Shown: piece by piece, positions 8,565 through 17,151 of the stretch
How the letters are laid out: each line of letters opens with the position of its first letter
How positions within the stretch are numbered: position 1 is the stretch's first letter
NCBI RefSeq assembly: GCF_026967985.1
Contig: NZ_JAPVBJ010000002.1
Span: 414,349-478,348, forward strand
DNA from: Modestobacter sp. VKM Ac-2984
GTDB taxonomy: Bacteria > Actinomycetota > Actinomycetes > Mycobacteriales > Geodermatophilaceae
DNA: 64,000 nucleotides
Reading direction: 5' to 3'
Program-made: the position numbers and the translations under genes
The notes under the pieces: generated by a model
Told to the model about the DNA's origin: nothing
What the model saw: only the letters and a program-made list of their open reading frames with translations
The model's database searches: none

Positions 8565-9536
8565 TCAGTGGTCGGCCGGCACCACCGGCAGGGCTCGGAG
8601 GGCGCGCAGGCCGACGGCGCCGGTGGCGACCGCGGTGGCCGCGGCGGCGAGGGTGGCCAGCACCACGACGGTCGCGTAGCCGGGCGGGGTGTCGTACGGC
8701 CAGCGGCTGGCCAGCGCCGGCACCGTCGCCAGGGCCAGCACCGCCACCGCCAGCTCGGCCGGCCCCCGCGCCCGCCCGCGGCGCAGCAGCAGCACGGCAC
8801 CGGCCACGACCGTCAGCAGCGCCCACTGCACCACCGGGTCGAAGAGCCCCCAGGTCCACTCCGGCGGCTCGCCCGGGCCGAGCGCCGCCAACGACACCGA
8901 GGCGACCAGTGGGATCGGGACCAGCCACAGCGGCCGGTGCATCGGGCGGCCCGGGGGCATGAGCGCGGCTGCCACCAGTGGGACGGCGATCGTCAGCTGG
9001 AACAGCAGCTCCAGCGGGCGGATCACCGAGACGACCGCCGGCACCAGCTGCCCGATGAGCACGACGACCGCCAGGGGGCGGGTGGCGGCCAGCCCGCGGA
9101 CGGCGCAGACCGCCAGGACGACGGTGAGCGCACTGACGACGGTGTGGACGGCGTTCGCCGGCCCCCACAGCAGCCGGTCACCGAGGTCCGGAGCGTCGAT
9201 GAACGGGAGCCGGCCGTGCAGCCACGCCGTCGAGAACAGTCCGAGCAGGGCCTGCGAGGCGAGCGCCACCGTGCCGGCGACGGCGACCAGCCGCACCGTC
9301 TGACCGGTCGCGACCGCGCGCACCGAGGCGCCCGGCGCGCCGAGCCGGAGGCTCAGCGCCAGTCGGGCGACGTCCAGCCGGTCGGTCAGCGACGGGCTGC
9401 CGAACTCCGCGTACTCGGGATCGTCGGCGGTCTCCACCTGCAGGTAGGTCTCGGTCATGTCGTCGGCCCAGCGCGACCGGGCCGGCTCGGGCAGCCAGGC
9501 CAGCAGCCGGCGGTAGCGCTCCTCCAGCGGGCTCAT
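8565..9536 (-). CDS. Multi-pass membrane protein partnered with PadR regulator
   Basis: The 323-residue product has a soluble N-terminus (MSPLEERYRRLLAWLPEPAR, then SRWADDMTETYLQVE) and then several hydrophobic helices separated by short loops. This layout is common in actinobacterial membrane proteins encoded directly behind PadR regulators, often annotated as permease-prefix or DUF1700-like proteins. The function is unknown; sensing or envelope remodelling has been proposed for such pairs. The ATG (9536-9534) overlaps the PadR stop by 4 bases, so both are made from one message and probably repressed together by the operator near 9.89 kb. Not recognised beyond this class. Confidence 0.75.
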   Translation of the reverse strand: MSPLEERYRRLLAWLPEPARSRWADDMTETYLQVETADDPEYAEFGSPSLTDRLDVARLALSLRLGAPGASVRAVATGQTVRLVAVAGTVALASQALLGLFSTAWLHGRLPFIDAPDLGDRLLWGPANAVHTVVSALTVVLAVCAVRGLAATRPLAVVVLIGQLVPAVVSVIRPLELLFQLTIAVPLVAAALMPPGRPMHRPLWLVPIPLVASVSLAALGPGEPPEWTWGLFDPVVQWALLTVVAGAVLLLRRGRARGPAELAVAVLALATVPALASRWPYDTPPGYATVVVLATLAAAATAVATGAVGLRALRALPVVPADH

Positions 9537-9859
9537 GCCGGCCGGACCGCCAGCCGGGCCCGGGCGGCGCGGGCGTTGGCCTCCTGCCGGGCGACCTCCG
9601 TCTCCAGCGCCAGCCGGCCGGCGTCGGTGAGCCGGAAGTAGCGGCGCAGCCGGCCGGCGTGCACCTCCTCCCGGTCCAGCGCCACCTGGCCCTCGGCGAC
9701 CAGCCGGTCGAGCACCCCGTAGAGCGTGCCGACCCGCAGCGTCACCCGGCCGCCGGACAGCCCCTGGACCTCGCCGATCACCCCGTACCCGTGCCGCGGC
9801 TGGTCGGCCAGGGCCGCCAGCACGAAGAAGGTCGGCTCGGTGAGCGGCCGGACGTCCAT
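9533..9859 (-). CDS. PadR-family transcriptional regulator
   Basis: The 108-residue protein is a winged-helix regulator of the short PadR (subfamily 2) type: LTEPTFFVLAALADQPRHGY, then a recognition region with RVTLRVGTLYGVLDRLVAEG, a wing (RLRRYFRLTDAGRLAL) and a short C-terminal helix for dimerisation. PadR proteins usually repress their own operon until a small ligand binds. A perfect 8-bp inverted repeat lies 20 bp upstream of its start, a good autoregulatory operator. It is coupled with the downstream membrane protein by a 4-base overlap. Confidence 0.92.
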   Translation of the reverse strand: MDVRPLTEPTFFVLAALADQPRHGYGVIGEVQGLSGGRVTLRVGTLYGVLDRLVAEGQVALDREEVHAGRLRRYFRLTDAGRLALETEVARQEANARAARARLAVRPA

Positions 9860-9878
9860 GGCGGGACGTTAGCGCGCC

Positions 9879-9899
9879 ATGCATCGGCTGTCGATGCAT
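9879..9899. promoter_or_regulatory. Probable PadR operator
   Basis: ATGCATCG at 9879-9886 and CGATGCAT at 9892-9899 form a perfect 8-bp inverted repeat around the 5-base spacer GCTGT. It sits 20 bp in front of the padR-like start codon (9859) in a stretch visibly richer in A/T than its surroundings. Known PadR operators are dyads of similar size (ATGT/ACAT-type arms), so autoregulation is the simplest reading. Confidence 0.7.
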
Positions 9900-9996
9900 C
9901 GGCGCACGGAGTCCGGTGGCGGTGTCGGCAGCCGCGGTTAGGGTCCGGCACCGGGAGCGGGGCTCGAGGTCCTGCCGGTGAGGACGGAGCACGCGG

Positions 9997-11475
9997 ATGG
10001 CGCACCAGGCGACGGGGGAGACCGGTGCGCCGGCGGAGTCCCCGACCCCGCGGGTGGCGGTGGAGACCAACGGCATCAACGTGATCGCCGAGGCCGAGCG
10101 CAAGGGCACCCCGCGCCAGCTGTTCTGGCCGTGGTTCGGCGCGAACGTCAGCGTCCTGGGCCTGGCCTACGGCGCGTTCGTCCTCGGCTTCGGCATCTCG
10201 TTCTGGCAGGCCGTCGTCGCCGGCGTCGTCGGCATCGTGCTCAGCTTCGCCCTCTGCGGTTTGATCGCCATCGCCGGCAAGCGAGGCTCGGCGCCCACCC
10301 TGGTGCTCAGCCGCGCCGCGTTCGGGGTCACCGGGGGCCGGGTGCCCGCCGTCCTCTCCTGGATCCTCACCGTCGGCTGGGAGACGGTGCTCGCCTCGCT
10401 GGCCACCCTCGCCACCGCCACGGTGTTCACCCAGCTCGGCTGGGGTGGCGGGACGACGACCCAGGTCGTCGCCTTGCTGGTCGTGGCCGCCCTGGTGGTC
10501 GTCGGCGGGGTGCTGGGCTTCGACCTGATCATGCGGATGCAGACGGTGATCACCGTCGTCACCGGCGTGCTGACCGTCGGCTACCTGATCCTGGTCGCCG
10601 ACGAGATCGACTGGGCGGTGGTCAGCGACCTGCCCGCCGGCTCCACCCAGGCGTTCATCGGCGCGCTGGTGTTCGTCATGACCGGCTACGGGTTCGGCTG
10701 GGTCAACGCCGCGGCCGACTACTCCCGCTACCTGCCGCGCACCGCCTCGACCCGCGGGGTCGTGGGCTGGACGACGTTCGGCTCCGCGCTCGCCCCCGTC
10801 GTCCTGCTGGTCGTCGGGCTGCTGCTGGCCGGCTCGTCGACCGACCTGGCGGCGGCGATCAGCGCCGACCCGATCGGCGCGCTGGCCGCCCTGCTGCCCA
10901 CCTGGTTCCTGGTGCCCTTCGCCCTGGTCGCCGTCCTGGGGCTGGTCGGCGGCGCCCTGCTGGACATCTACTCCTCCGGCCTGTCCCTCCTCGCCGCCGG
11001 CGTGCGGGTCCCCCGCCCGGTCGCCGCCTCGATCGACGGCCTGCTGATGGTGCTCGGCGCCATCTGGGTGGTCTTCCTGGCCGAGGGTGACTTCTTCGTC
11101 CAGTTCCAGGGCTTCCTGATCACCCTCGGTGTCCCGGTCGCGGCCTGGTGCGGGATCGTGCTGGCCGACCTGCTGCTGCGCCGCCGCGACTACGCCGAGG
11201 CCGAGCTGTACGACCGGCGGGGGCGCTACGGCTCGGTGCCCCCCGTCCCGCTGACCCTCCTCGGGCTGGGCACGGTGCTCGGCTGGGGGCTGGTCACCAA
11301 CACCTACGCCAGCTGGCTGACCTGGCAGGGCTACCTGCTCGGCCCGGTGGGCCTGGGTGGCAAGGACGGCGACTGGGCGTTCGCCAACCTCGGTGTCCTG
11401 GTCGCGCTGGCGGTCGGGTTCGCCGGCACGCTGCTGCTGCGCCGCGGGGCGGTCCAGCAGCAGGAGGCGGGGTGA
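9997..11475 (+). CDS. NCS1-family nucleobase (cytosine/purine) permease
   Basis: The 492-residue protein has about twelve hydrophobic helices and matches the CodB/NCS1 pattern: an N-terminal NVIAEAERKGTPRQLFWPWFGANVSVLG block, GKRGSAPTLVLSRAAFGVTG in the first third, and GFGWVNAAADYSRYLPR in the middle. NCS1 carriers use H+ or Na+ to import cytosine, purines, hydantoins or similar rings. Its stop overlaps the start of the cysteine hydrolase by 4 bases, suggesting that the imported ring or its breakdown product is a substrate of that enzyme. The exact substrate is not readable. Confidence 0.9.
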   Translation: MAHQATGETGAPAESPTPRVAVETNGINVIAEAERKGTPRQLFWPWFGANVSVLGLAYGAFVLGFGISFWQAVVAGVVGIVLSFALCGLIAIAGKRGSAPTLVLSRAAFGVTGGRVPAVLSWILTVGWETVLASLATLATATVFTQLGWGGGTTTQVVALLVVAALVVVGGVLGFDLIMRMQTVITVVTGVLTVGYLILVADEIDWAVVSDLPAGSTQAFIGALVFVMTGYGFGWVNAAADYSRYLPRTASTRGVVGWTTFGSALAPVVLLVVGLLLAGSSTDLAAAISADPIGALAALLPTWFLVPFALVAVLGLVGGALLDIYSSGLSLLAAGVRVPRPVAASIDGLLMVLGAIWVVFLAEGDFFVQFQGFLITLGVPVAAWCGIVLADLLLRRRDYAEAELYDRRGRYGSVPPVPLTLLGLGTVLGWGLVTNTYASWLTWQGYLLGPVGLGGKDGDWAFANLGVLVALAVGFAGTLLLRRGAVQQQEAG

Positions 11476-12020
11476 GCGGCCCGGTGCCCGACCGCGTGCT
11501 GGTGGTGGTCGACGTCCAGCACGTCTTCGCCGACCGGGACTCGCCGTGGGGCGCGCCCCGGTTCGCCGAGGTGCACCCCGCGATCCGCCGGCTGACCAGG
11601 GCGTTCGCCGGGCGTGTGGTGCACACCCGGTTCGTCGCGCCGGCCGAGCCGACCGGGGCCTGGGTGCCCTACTACGCGCAGTTCCCCTTCGCCCTCACGT
11701 CCCCGGACGCGCCGCTGTACGCGCTGGTCGACGACCCGGGCGACGCCCCGGTGCTCGACGCGACCACCTTCGGCAAGTGGGGCCCCGAGCTCGGCGCCCT
11801 GGTCGGGGCCGGGCCGCTGGTGCTGGCCGGGGTCTCCACCGACTGCTGCGTGCTCTCCACCGCCCTGCCCGCCGCGGACGCCGGGGTGCCGGTGCAGGTG
11901 GTCACCGACGCCTGCGCGGGCGCCAGCGACGCCGACCACGACCGGGCGCTGGCCGCGATGGCGCTCTACGCGCCGCTGATCACCCTCACCACCACCGACG
12001 CGGTGCTCGCCGGCCGATGA
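11472..12020 (+). CDS. Isochorismatase-like cysteine hydrolase
   Basis: The 182-residue protein has the cysteine hydrolase triad: D14 in VVVDVQ, K102 in FGKWG, and the nucleophile C126 in GVSTDCCV, preceded by the cis-peptide region. Relatives include nicotinamidase, N-carbamoylsarcosine amidase, ureidoacrylate hydrolase (RutB) and isochorismatase. Starts with GTG overlapping the permease stop (GTGA), and its own TGA overlaps the mftF ATG, so the three genes are translationally coupled. With an NCS1 permease in front, an amidase acting on a carbamoyl or ring-opened pyrimidine product is more likely than siderophore synthesis. This role is inferred from context. Confidence 0.88.
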   Translation: MSGPVPDRVLVVVDVQHVFADRDSPWGAPRFAEVHPAIRRLTRAFAGRVVHTRFVAPAEPTGAWVPYYAQFPFALTSPDAPLYALVDDPGDAPVLDATTFGKWGPELGALVGAGPLVLAGVSTDCCVLSTALPAADAGVPVQVVTDACAGASDADHDRALAAMALYAPLITLTTTDAVLAGR

Positions 12021-13450
12021 GCCTGCCCCCGCCGCCCCCGGACCGGCTGCCCGACGGCTTCACCGTCGTGCTCGGCCCCGGCGTCGAGCGCCGGGAGGGC
12101 GGGACGGCGCTGCTCGGCGGCTCCCCGGCCCGGCTGCTCCGGCTGGCCCCGGCCGCGCGGACGCTGCTGACCGGCGACCGGCTGGCGGTCACCGACGCCC
12201 GCAGCGCCGCACTGGCGGCCCGGCTGCTCGACGCGGGCGTCGCCGCGCCCGAGGTGCCGGCGGTGCCGCGGCCCGACGTCACGGTCGTCGTCCCGGTCAA
12301 GGACCGGACCGACGGGCTGGCGCGGCTGCTGGCCGCCCTGCGCGCCGACCCCGGCACGGCCGGGTGCGCCGTGGTGGTCGTGGACGACGGCTCGGCCGAC
12401 CCCGCCGCGGTGGCCGCGGTGGCCGCCGGGACGCGGCTGATCCGGCACGAGCGTGCCCGCGGCCCGGCCGCCGCCCGCAACGCCGGCCTGCGGGTGGCCG
12501 GCACCGAGGCGGTGGCGTTCGTCGACTCCGACTGCGTGCCCGAGGCCGGCTGGCTGGGCACGCTCGCCGGGCACCTGGCCGATCCACGGCTGGCCCTGGT
12601 CGCGCCGCGGATCACCGCGCTGGACCCGGCGCAGCCCGGCTGGGTGGCCCGGTACGAGGAGCTGGCCAGCGCCCTGGACATGGGCCCGGCCGCGGCGCCG
12701 GTCGCGCCCGGCACCGGCGTCTCCTACGTGCCCAGCGCGGCGCTGCTGGCCCGGCGGGCGGCGCTGGGGGCGGGCTTCGACGAGGCGATGCCGGTCGCCG
12801 AGGACGTCGACCTGGTGTGGCGGCTGACCGGCGCAGGCTGGCGGGTGCGCTACGAGCCGGCCGCCCGGGTCGCCCACGACCACCGGGTCGAGCTGCGCGA
12901 CTGGCTGCGGCGCCGGGCCTTCTACGGCACCGGCGCGGCGCTGCTCGCCCAGCGGCACGGCGCGGCGGTCGCCCCGCTGGTGATCTCGCCCTGGTCGCTG
13001 GCGGCCTGGGTGCTCCCGGTGCTCGGCGGCCGGCTGGGGCTGCTGGGCAGCGTCGGTGTGCTGGGCCGGGCCAGCGTGCTGCTCGCCCGGCGGGTGGCCG
13101 CCCCCGGCCAGCCGCCGCCGATCAGCTGGGCGGCCGGCCTGGTGCTGCGCGGGACGGCGTCGTCCGGACGGGCGCTGGGCCGCACCGTGACCCGGCACCA
13201 CTGGCCGTTGGCCGTGGCGGCGGCGGTCGTCTCCCGCCGGGCGCGGCGGGCGGCCGGAGCGATCGCGGTCGCCGACGCGGTGGCCGGTTGGTGGCCGCAC
13301 CGCCGGGAGATCGACCTGCTCGCCTTCGCGGCCGGCCGCCGGCTGGAGGACCTGGCCTACGGGGCCGGGCTCTGGTGGGGCGTGCTGCAGGCCCGCGACG
13401 TCCGCGCCCTGCTGCCCGCCCCGCCCGAGCCGGTCGCCCCGCGCCGGTGA
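12017..13450 (+). CDS. mftF: Mycofactocin glycosyltransferase MftF
   Basis: The 477-residue protein starts with RLPDGFTVVLGPGVERREGG and LLGGSPARLLRLAPAA, the N-terminal region peculiar to MftF, followed by a GT2 domain (VTVVVPVKDRTDGLARLL, VVVVDDGSAD, GPAAARNAGLRVA and the metal-binding FVDSDC). The C-terminal third has hydrophobic segments that probably hold it at the membrane. MftF adds a beta-1,4-glucose chain to premycofactocin in mycobacteria. Length matches family members. In mycobacteria mftF follows mftE directly; here it sits 11 kb away behind a permease and hydrolase, coupled to them by a 4-base overlap. Confidence 0.93.
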   Translation: MSLPPPPPDRLPDGFTVVLGPGVERREGGTALLGGSPARLLRLAPAARTLLTGDRLAVTDARSAALAARLLDAGVAAPEVPAVPRPDVTVVVPVKDRTDGLARLLAALRADPGTAGCAVVVVDDGSADPAAVAAVAAGTRLIRHERARGPAAARNAGLRVAGTEAVAFVDSDCVPEAGWLGTLAGHLADPRLALVAPRITALDPAQPGWVARYEELASALDMGPAAAPVAPGTGVSYVPSAALLARRAALGAGFDEAMPVAEDVDLVWRLTGAGWRVRYEPAARVAHDHRVELRDWLRRRAFYGTGAALLAQRHGAAVAPLVISPWSLAAWVLPVLGGRLGLLGSVGVLGRASVLLARRVAAPGQPPPISWAAGLVLRGTASSGRALGRTVTRHHWPLAVAAAVVSRRARRAAGAIAVADAVAGWWPHRREIDLLAFAAGRRLEDLAYGAGLWWGVLQARDVRALLPAPPEPVAPRR

Positions 13451-13490
13451 CGTCGGGGTGACGTGCGACTGAACACTGCGTCCGGCAGGA

Positions 13491-13502
13491 ATGCAGTTGC
13501 AT
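13491..13502. promoter_or_regulatory. Small dyad upstream of drug exporter
   Basis: ATGCA-GT-TGCAT is a perfect 5+5 inverted repeat, 80 bp before the start of the Bcr/CflA exporter in an otherwise plain intergenic region. It could be an operator for a MarR- or TetR-type regulator. No regulator gene is adjacent, so this is weak. Confidence 0.3.
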
Positions 13503-13581
13503 CGTGCAGCCTTGTCGCCGAGGTACTGCGAACGTGGCCAGCGTCGGTCCCGCGGGAGCACAGCACCGACCAGGGGGATCG

Positions 13582-14916
13582 ATGACCGCCACACAGCACT
13601 CCGCACGAACGGACCAGGCCGCGCCCGACCTGACCGCACCCGACCAGGCCGCCGGCGCCCCGGTCGACGTCTCCGGGCCGTCCGACCCGCAGGTGGAGAA
13701 GCCGAAGACCGCCCGGCTCGCGCTGACCCTGGGCGCGTTCGTCGCCCTCGGGCCGCTGACCATCGACATGTACCTGCCGGCCCTGCCGACGATCGCCACC
13801 GACCTGGAGACGACGTCCGCGGCGGTGCAGCTCACGCTCACCGGCACGCTGATCGGTCTCGCGCTCGGCCAGCTCGTGCTCGGTCCGCTGTCCGACCGGT
13901 TCGGCCGCCGCCGTCCGCTGTTGGCCGGCACGGCGGTGCACGTGGTCGCGTCGTTGCTGGTGCTGCTCGCGCCGAACATCGCCGTCCTGGGTGCCCTGCG
14001 GGTGCTGCAGGGCATGGGCACCGCGGCCGGTGCGGTGATCGCGATCGCCGTCGTCCGCGACCTGTTCGTCGGCCGTGCGGCGGCGACGATGCTCTCCCGG
14101 CTGTTCCTGGTGCTCGGGGCCGCGCCGGTGCTGGCGCCCACGATCGGCGGGGAGGTGCTCCGCTTCACCTCCTGGCGCGGGGTCTTCCTGATCCTCGCGC
14201 TCTACGGCGTGGCGCTGCTGGCCATCGGTTTCTTCCTGATCCGGGAGACCCTGCCGCCCGAGCGGCGCAGCACCGAGGGGGTCGGCGGCACGCTGCGCGG
14301 CTACCGGTCGCTGTTCGGTGACCGCGCCTACGTCGGCCTGGTGCTGGTCGCCGGCCTGACCATGGCGGGCCTGTTCGCCTACGTCTCCGGCTCCTCCTTC
14401 GTCTACCAGCGCCAGTTCGGCCTGGACGAGCAGGAGTTCGGGCTGCTCTTCGGCGCCGGCGCGTTCTGGCTGATCGCCGCCACCCAGCTCAACCCGCTGC
14501 TGCTGCGCTGGTTCTCCCCCGCGCAGGTGCTGGTCGCCGGCACCATCGGGGGCGCGCTCTCCGGACTCACCCTCACGGTGCTCGCGGCCACCGAGACCGG
14601 CGGGTTGTTCGCGGTCGCGATCCCGCTGTGGGCGGTGCTGTTCGCCTGCGGGCTGGCGCTGCCCAACGCCCCGGCGCTCGCCCTGTCCCGGCACGGCGAG
14701 GCGGCGGGCACCGCAGCCGCGCTGCTCGGCGCCGTGCAGTTCGGCGTGGGCGCTGCGGTCTCGCCGCTGGTCGGCCTGCTGGGCAACGACGCGGTCGCGA
14801 TGGGCGCGGTGATCGTGGGGTCGCTGTCGCTGGCGATCGTCGTCCTGGTGGTCGTCGTCCGGCCGTGGCAGCTCGAGGAGCCCGACCCCGAGGTGGCTGC
14901 GGTCGCCGCGCACTGA
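13582..14916 (+). CDS. Bcr/CflA-family multidrug efflux MFS transporter
   Basis: The 444-residue protein has a roughly 45-residue polar N-terminal tail and then twelve hydrophobic helices. The motif GPLTIDMYLPALPTIA in helix 1 and LGQLVLGPLSDRFGRRRPLL between helices 2 and 3 (MFS motif A) are diagnostic of the Bcr/CflA drug/H+ antiporter branch. LQGMGTAAGAVIAIAVVRD is the usual helix 4 block. ATG 13582 is preceded by AGGGGGATCG as ribosome binding site. Probable substrates are bicyclomycin-like or amphenicol-like drugs, but this cannot be told from sequence. Confidence 0.92.
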   Translation: MTATQHSARTDQAAPDLTAPDQAAGAPVDVSGPSDPQVEKPKTARLALTLGAFVALGPLTIDMYLPALPTIATDLETTSAAVQLTLTGTLIGLALGQLVLGPLSDRFGRRRPLLAGTAVHVVASLLVLLAPNIAVLGALRVLQGMGTAAGAVIAIAVVRDLFVGRAAATMLSRLFLVLGAAPVLAPTIGGEVLRFTSWRGVFLILALYGVALLAIGFFLIRETLPPERRSTEGVGGTLRGYRSLFGDRAYVGLVLVAGLTMAGLFAYVSGSSFVYQRQFGLDEQEFGLLFGAGAFWLIAATQLNPLLLRWFSPAQVLVAGTIGGALSGLTLTVLAATETGGLFAVAIPLWAVLFACGLALPNAPALALSRHGEAAGTAAALLGAVQFGVGAAVSPLVGLLGNDAVAMGAVIVGSLSLAIVVLVVVVRPWQLEEPDPEVAAVAAH

Positions 14917-14929
14917 GTGGCGACCCCGG

Positions 14930-15721
14930 TCAGCCGATGACGACGGCGCCGGTCGTGCCCACCTGCACGAGCCGGGTCACCCCGGTGCTGGCGCTGGTCA
15001 CCTGCTCCTCGAACCAGAAGACGTAGGGCTCGCCGGGGGTGAGCCCGTCGACCGTGACGGTCATCGGCTGGCAGCCCTCGACCTGGGCGACGGCCCGCAC
15101 CACCGGCGGGGGCTGCTGCCCACCGATCAGGCGCTGGCTGACCGCCTGCACCCGGTAGCCGACCACCTCGGGCCGGTTGTCCGACATCCAGTCCAGCGTC
15201 GCCGACCCCGGCCCGGGGACGACGCCGGGCACGATCCGGCGGGGCGTGGTGCCGGCGCCACCGCAGCCGTCGGGCTCCAGCTCGTAGACCGGCGATCTGC
15301 CGATCGACGCGTTGGGCATGATCGAGATCCGCCCCGGCCGCGGCGGCTGGGGGACGACCAGCCCGCCGTCGGTCGCGACGTCGGCGCGGGAGGCGGCCCC
15401 CGCGCGGGTGGCGCGCTCGGCGCGTGCCGCGGCGACGTCGGCCAGGGTGTCCACACCCTGCGCCTCCGCGAGCACCGGCACCTCCGCCGACACGGGGGCC
15501 GGAGCAGGGGCCGGGACGGCGGCGGGCACCTGCACCACCGGTGCGTCCGTGGCGGTCAGGTCGACCAGCACGGGGGTGAGCTGCGGGGCGAGCACGACCG
15601 CGCCGACGGTCACCGCCAGCAGCGGGACCAGCCAGCGGGTGTGGTCCCGGCGCCGCCGGACGGGGGCGCGCCGCCGGGCCACGGGGCGGCTGCCTGCGGT
15701 GCGTCGTCTCTGTTCGGCCAT
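14930..15721 (-). CDS. Membrane-anchored secreted protein with fibronectin-like C-terminus
   Basis: The 263-residue product has a very basic start (MAEQRRRTAGSRPVARRRAP), one membrane segment (WLVPLLAVTVGAVVLAP), then a Pro/Ala/Val linker and an outer domain. The last 100 residues (GSATLDWMSDNRPEVVGYRV to VDGLTPGEPYVFWFEEQVT) resemble a fibronectin type III fold, where 'VxGLTPGxxYxFxV' is the usual core. Function is unknown; such proteins often bind surface polymers or other envelope proteins. GGAGGGAGC lies at a good distance upstream of the ATG. Its end lies 13 bp from the convergent end of the exporter gene. Confidence 0.7.
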   Translation of the reverse strand: MAEQRRRTAGSRPVARRRAPVRRRRDHTRWLVPLLAVTVGAVVLAPQLTPVLVDLTATDAPVVQVPAAVPAPAPAPVSAEVPVLAEAQGVDTLADVAAARAERATRAGAASRADVATDGGLVVPQPPRPGRISIMPNASIGRSPVYELEPDGCGGAGTTPRRIVPGVVPGPGSATLDWMSDNRPEVVGYRVQAVSQRLIGGQQPPPVVRAVAQVEGCQPMTVTVDGLTPGEPYVFWFEEQVTSASTGVTRLVQVGTTGAVVIG

Positions 15722-15841
15722 GACAGCTCCCTCCCGGTGCTCAAGGGAGCATCGGCACGGAGGGGCCCCGGCTCGCGCCGAACCACCCGAACGGGTCGCG
15801 GCGGCGGGAATGGCCACGCCGGGCGACGTCTTGGGCCAGCT

Positions 15842-17059
15842 GTGAGCGCACCCCCCGCCGTCTCGACGACGTCGGCTCCCACCGCACCCTCCACCCGCAC
15901 CGCGGTGCTGGCGATCGTCGCCCTCGCGCTCGGTGGGTTCGCCATCGGCACCACCGAGTTCGTGACCATGGGGCTGCTGCCCGACATCGCCCGCGGCGTG
16001 GGCGCGAGCATCCCCGAGGCCGGGCACGTCATCTCCGCCTACGCCCTCGGCGTCGTCGTCGGCGCCCCGGTGCTCGCCGCGCTGGGCGCGCGGCTGCCAC
16101 GCCGGCGCCTGGCGATGGGGCTGATGGTGGCGTTCGTCGTCGGCAACACCCTCAGCGCGCTGGCCCCCGGCTACGGCTCCCTGGTGCTCTCCCGCTTCGT
16201 CGCCGGCCTCCCGCACGGCGCCTACTTCGGCGTCGCCTCGCTGATCGCCGCGTCCCTGGTGCCGGCCCACCTGCGGGGCCGCGCGGTCAGCTCGGTGATG
16301 CTCGGGCTGGCGGCCGCCAACGTCGCCGGGGTGCCCGCCGCGACGTGGTTGGGCCAGCAGCTGGGCTGGCGCTCGGCCTACTGGGCGGTCGTGGTCATCG
16401 GCGCGCTGACCTTGCTGGCCGTGCTCACCGTCGTCCCCTCGGTGCCGGGGCGCTCGGAGGCGACGATCCGCGACGAGCTGGGGGCGCTGCGCCGTCCCCA
16501 GGTGATCCTGACCCTGCTGGTCGCCACCGTCGGGTTCGGCGGCATGTTCGCCATGTACAGCTACATCGCGCCGATCGTCACCGAGGTGGCCGGCCGGTCG
16601 GCCGGCTTCGTGCCGGTCGTGCTGCTGGCCTTCGGGGTGGGTGGCGTGCTCGGGACGGTGCTGGGCGGGCGGCTCGCCGACCGGGCGCTGTTCCGCTCGC
16701 TGGTCGGGGCGACCGTCGCCACCGGCGTGCTCCTCGGCGTGATGGCGGTGGCCGCCGGCAACGCCCTGGCGCTGATCGTCACGGTGTTCACCATCGCCGC
16801 GGCCGCCTCCACGATGGTCGTGCTCCTCCAGCTGCGGCTGATGGAGGTCGCCGGTGAGGCGCAGATGCTCGGCGCCGCGCTGAACCACTCGGCGCTCAAC
16901 GCCGCCAATGCCCTGGGCGCCTGGCTCGGGGGCCTGGTCATCGCCGCCGGCCTGGGCTACCGGGCGCCGAGCGTGGTCGGTGCCGGGCTCGCCGTCCTCG
17001 GGCTGGGCTTCCTGGCCGCGTCCGCGGTGCTGCGCCGCCGGGAGCTGCGCGCGCCCTGA
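15842..17059 (+). CDS. DHA1-type MFS efflux transporter (AraJ/PbuE-like)
   Basis: The 405-residue protein has twelve hydrophobic segments with the signature LGGFAIGTTEFVTMGLLPDIA in helix 1 and LGARLPRRRLAMGLM in loop 2-3. GTTEFVxxGLLPxIA is typical of the AraJ/PbuE/YdhP group, which exports sugars, nucleosides or drugs. FVAGLPHGAYFGVASLIAASLVP is the conserved helix 4-5 block. GTG 15842 is the most likely start because the tail before helix 1 is then of normal length. It is divergent from the secreted fibronectin-like protein. Substrate is not known. Confidence 0.9.
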   Translation: MSAPPAVSTTSAPTAPSTRTAVLAIVALALGGFAIGTTEFVTMGLLPDIARGVGASIPEAGHVISAYALGVVVGAPVLAALGARLPRRRLAMGLMVAFVVGNTLSALAPGYGSLVLSRFVAGLPHGAYFGVASLIAASLVPAHLRGRAVSSVMLGLAAANVAGVPAATWLGQQLGWRSAYWAVVVIGALTLLAVLTVVPSVPGRSEATIRDELGALRRPQVILTLLVATVGFGGMFAMYSYIAPIVTEVAGRSAGFVPVVLLAFGVGGVLGTVLGGRLADRALFRSLVGATVATGVLLGVMAVAAGNALALIVTVFTIAAAASTMVVLLQLRLMEVAGEAQMLGAALNHSALNAANALGAWLGGLVIAAGLGYRAPSVVGAGLAVLGLGFLAASAVLRRRELRAP

Positions 17060-17151
17060 TCCGGCCGAGCCGTGGCCGAGCTGGTGGCGCCATCCCGTGA
17101 CAGCGGTCACGATGGGGCCACCATGAGCCTCAGCCCCGGGGACCCCGCGCC

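Noticed and set aside
11472-12020. Siderophore-type isochorismatase
   Set aside because: It is coupled to an NCS1 permease and mftF, no siderophore synthesis genes are nearby, and the family has many amidases with the same triad.
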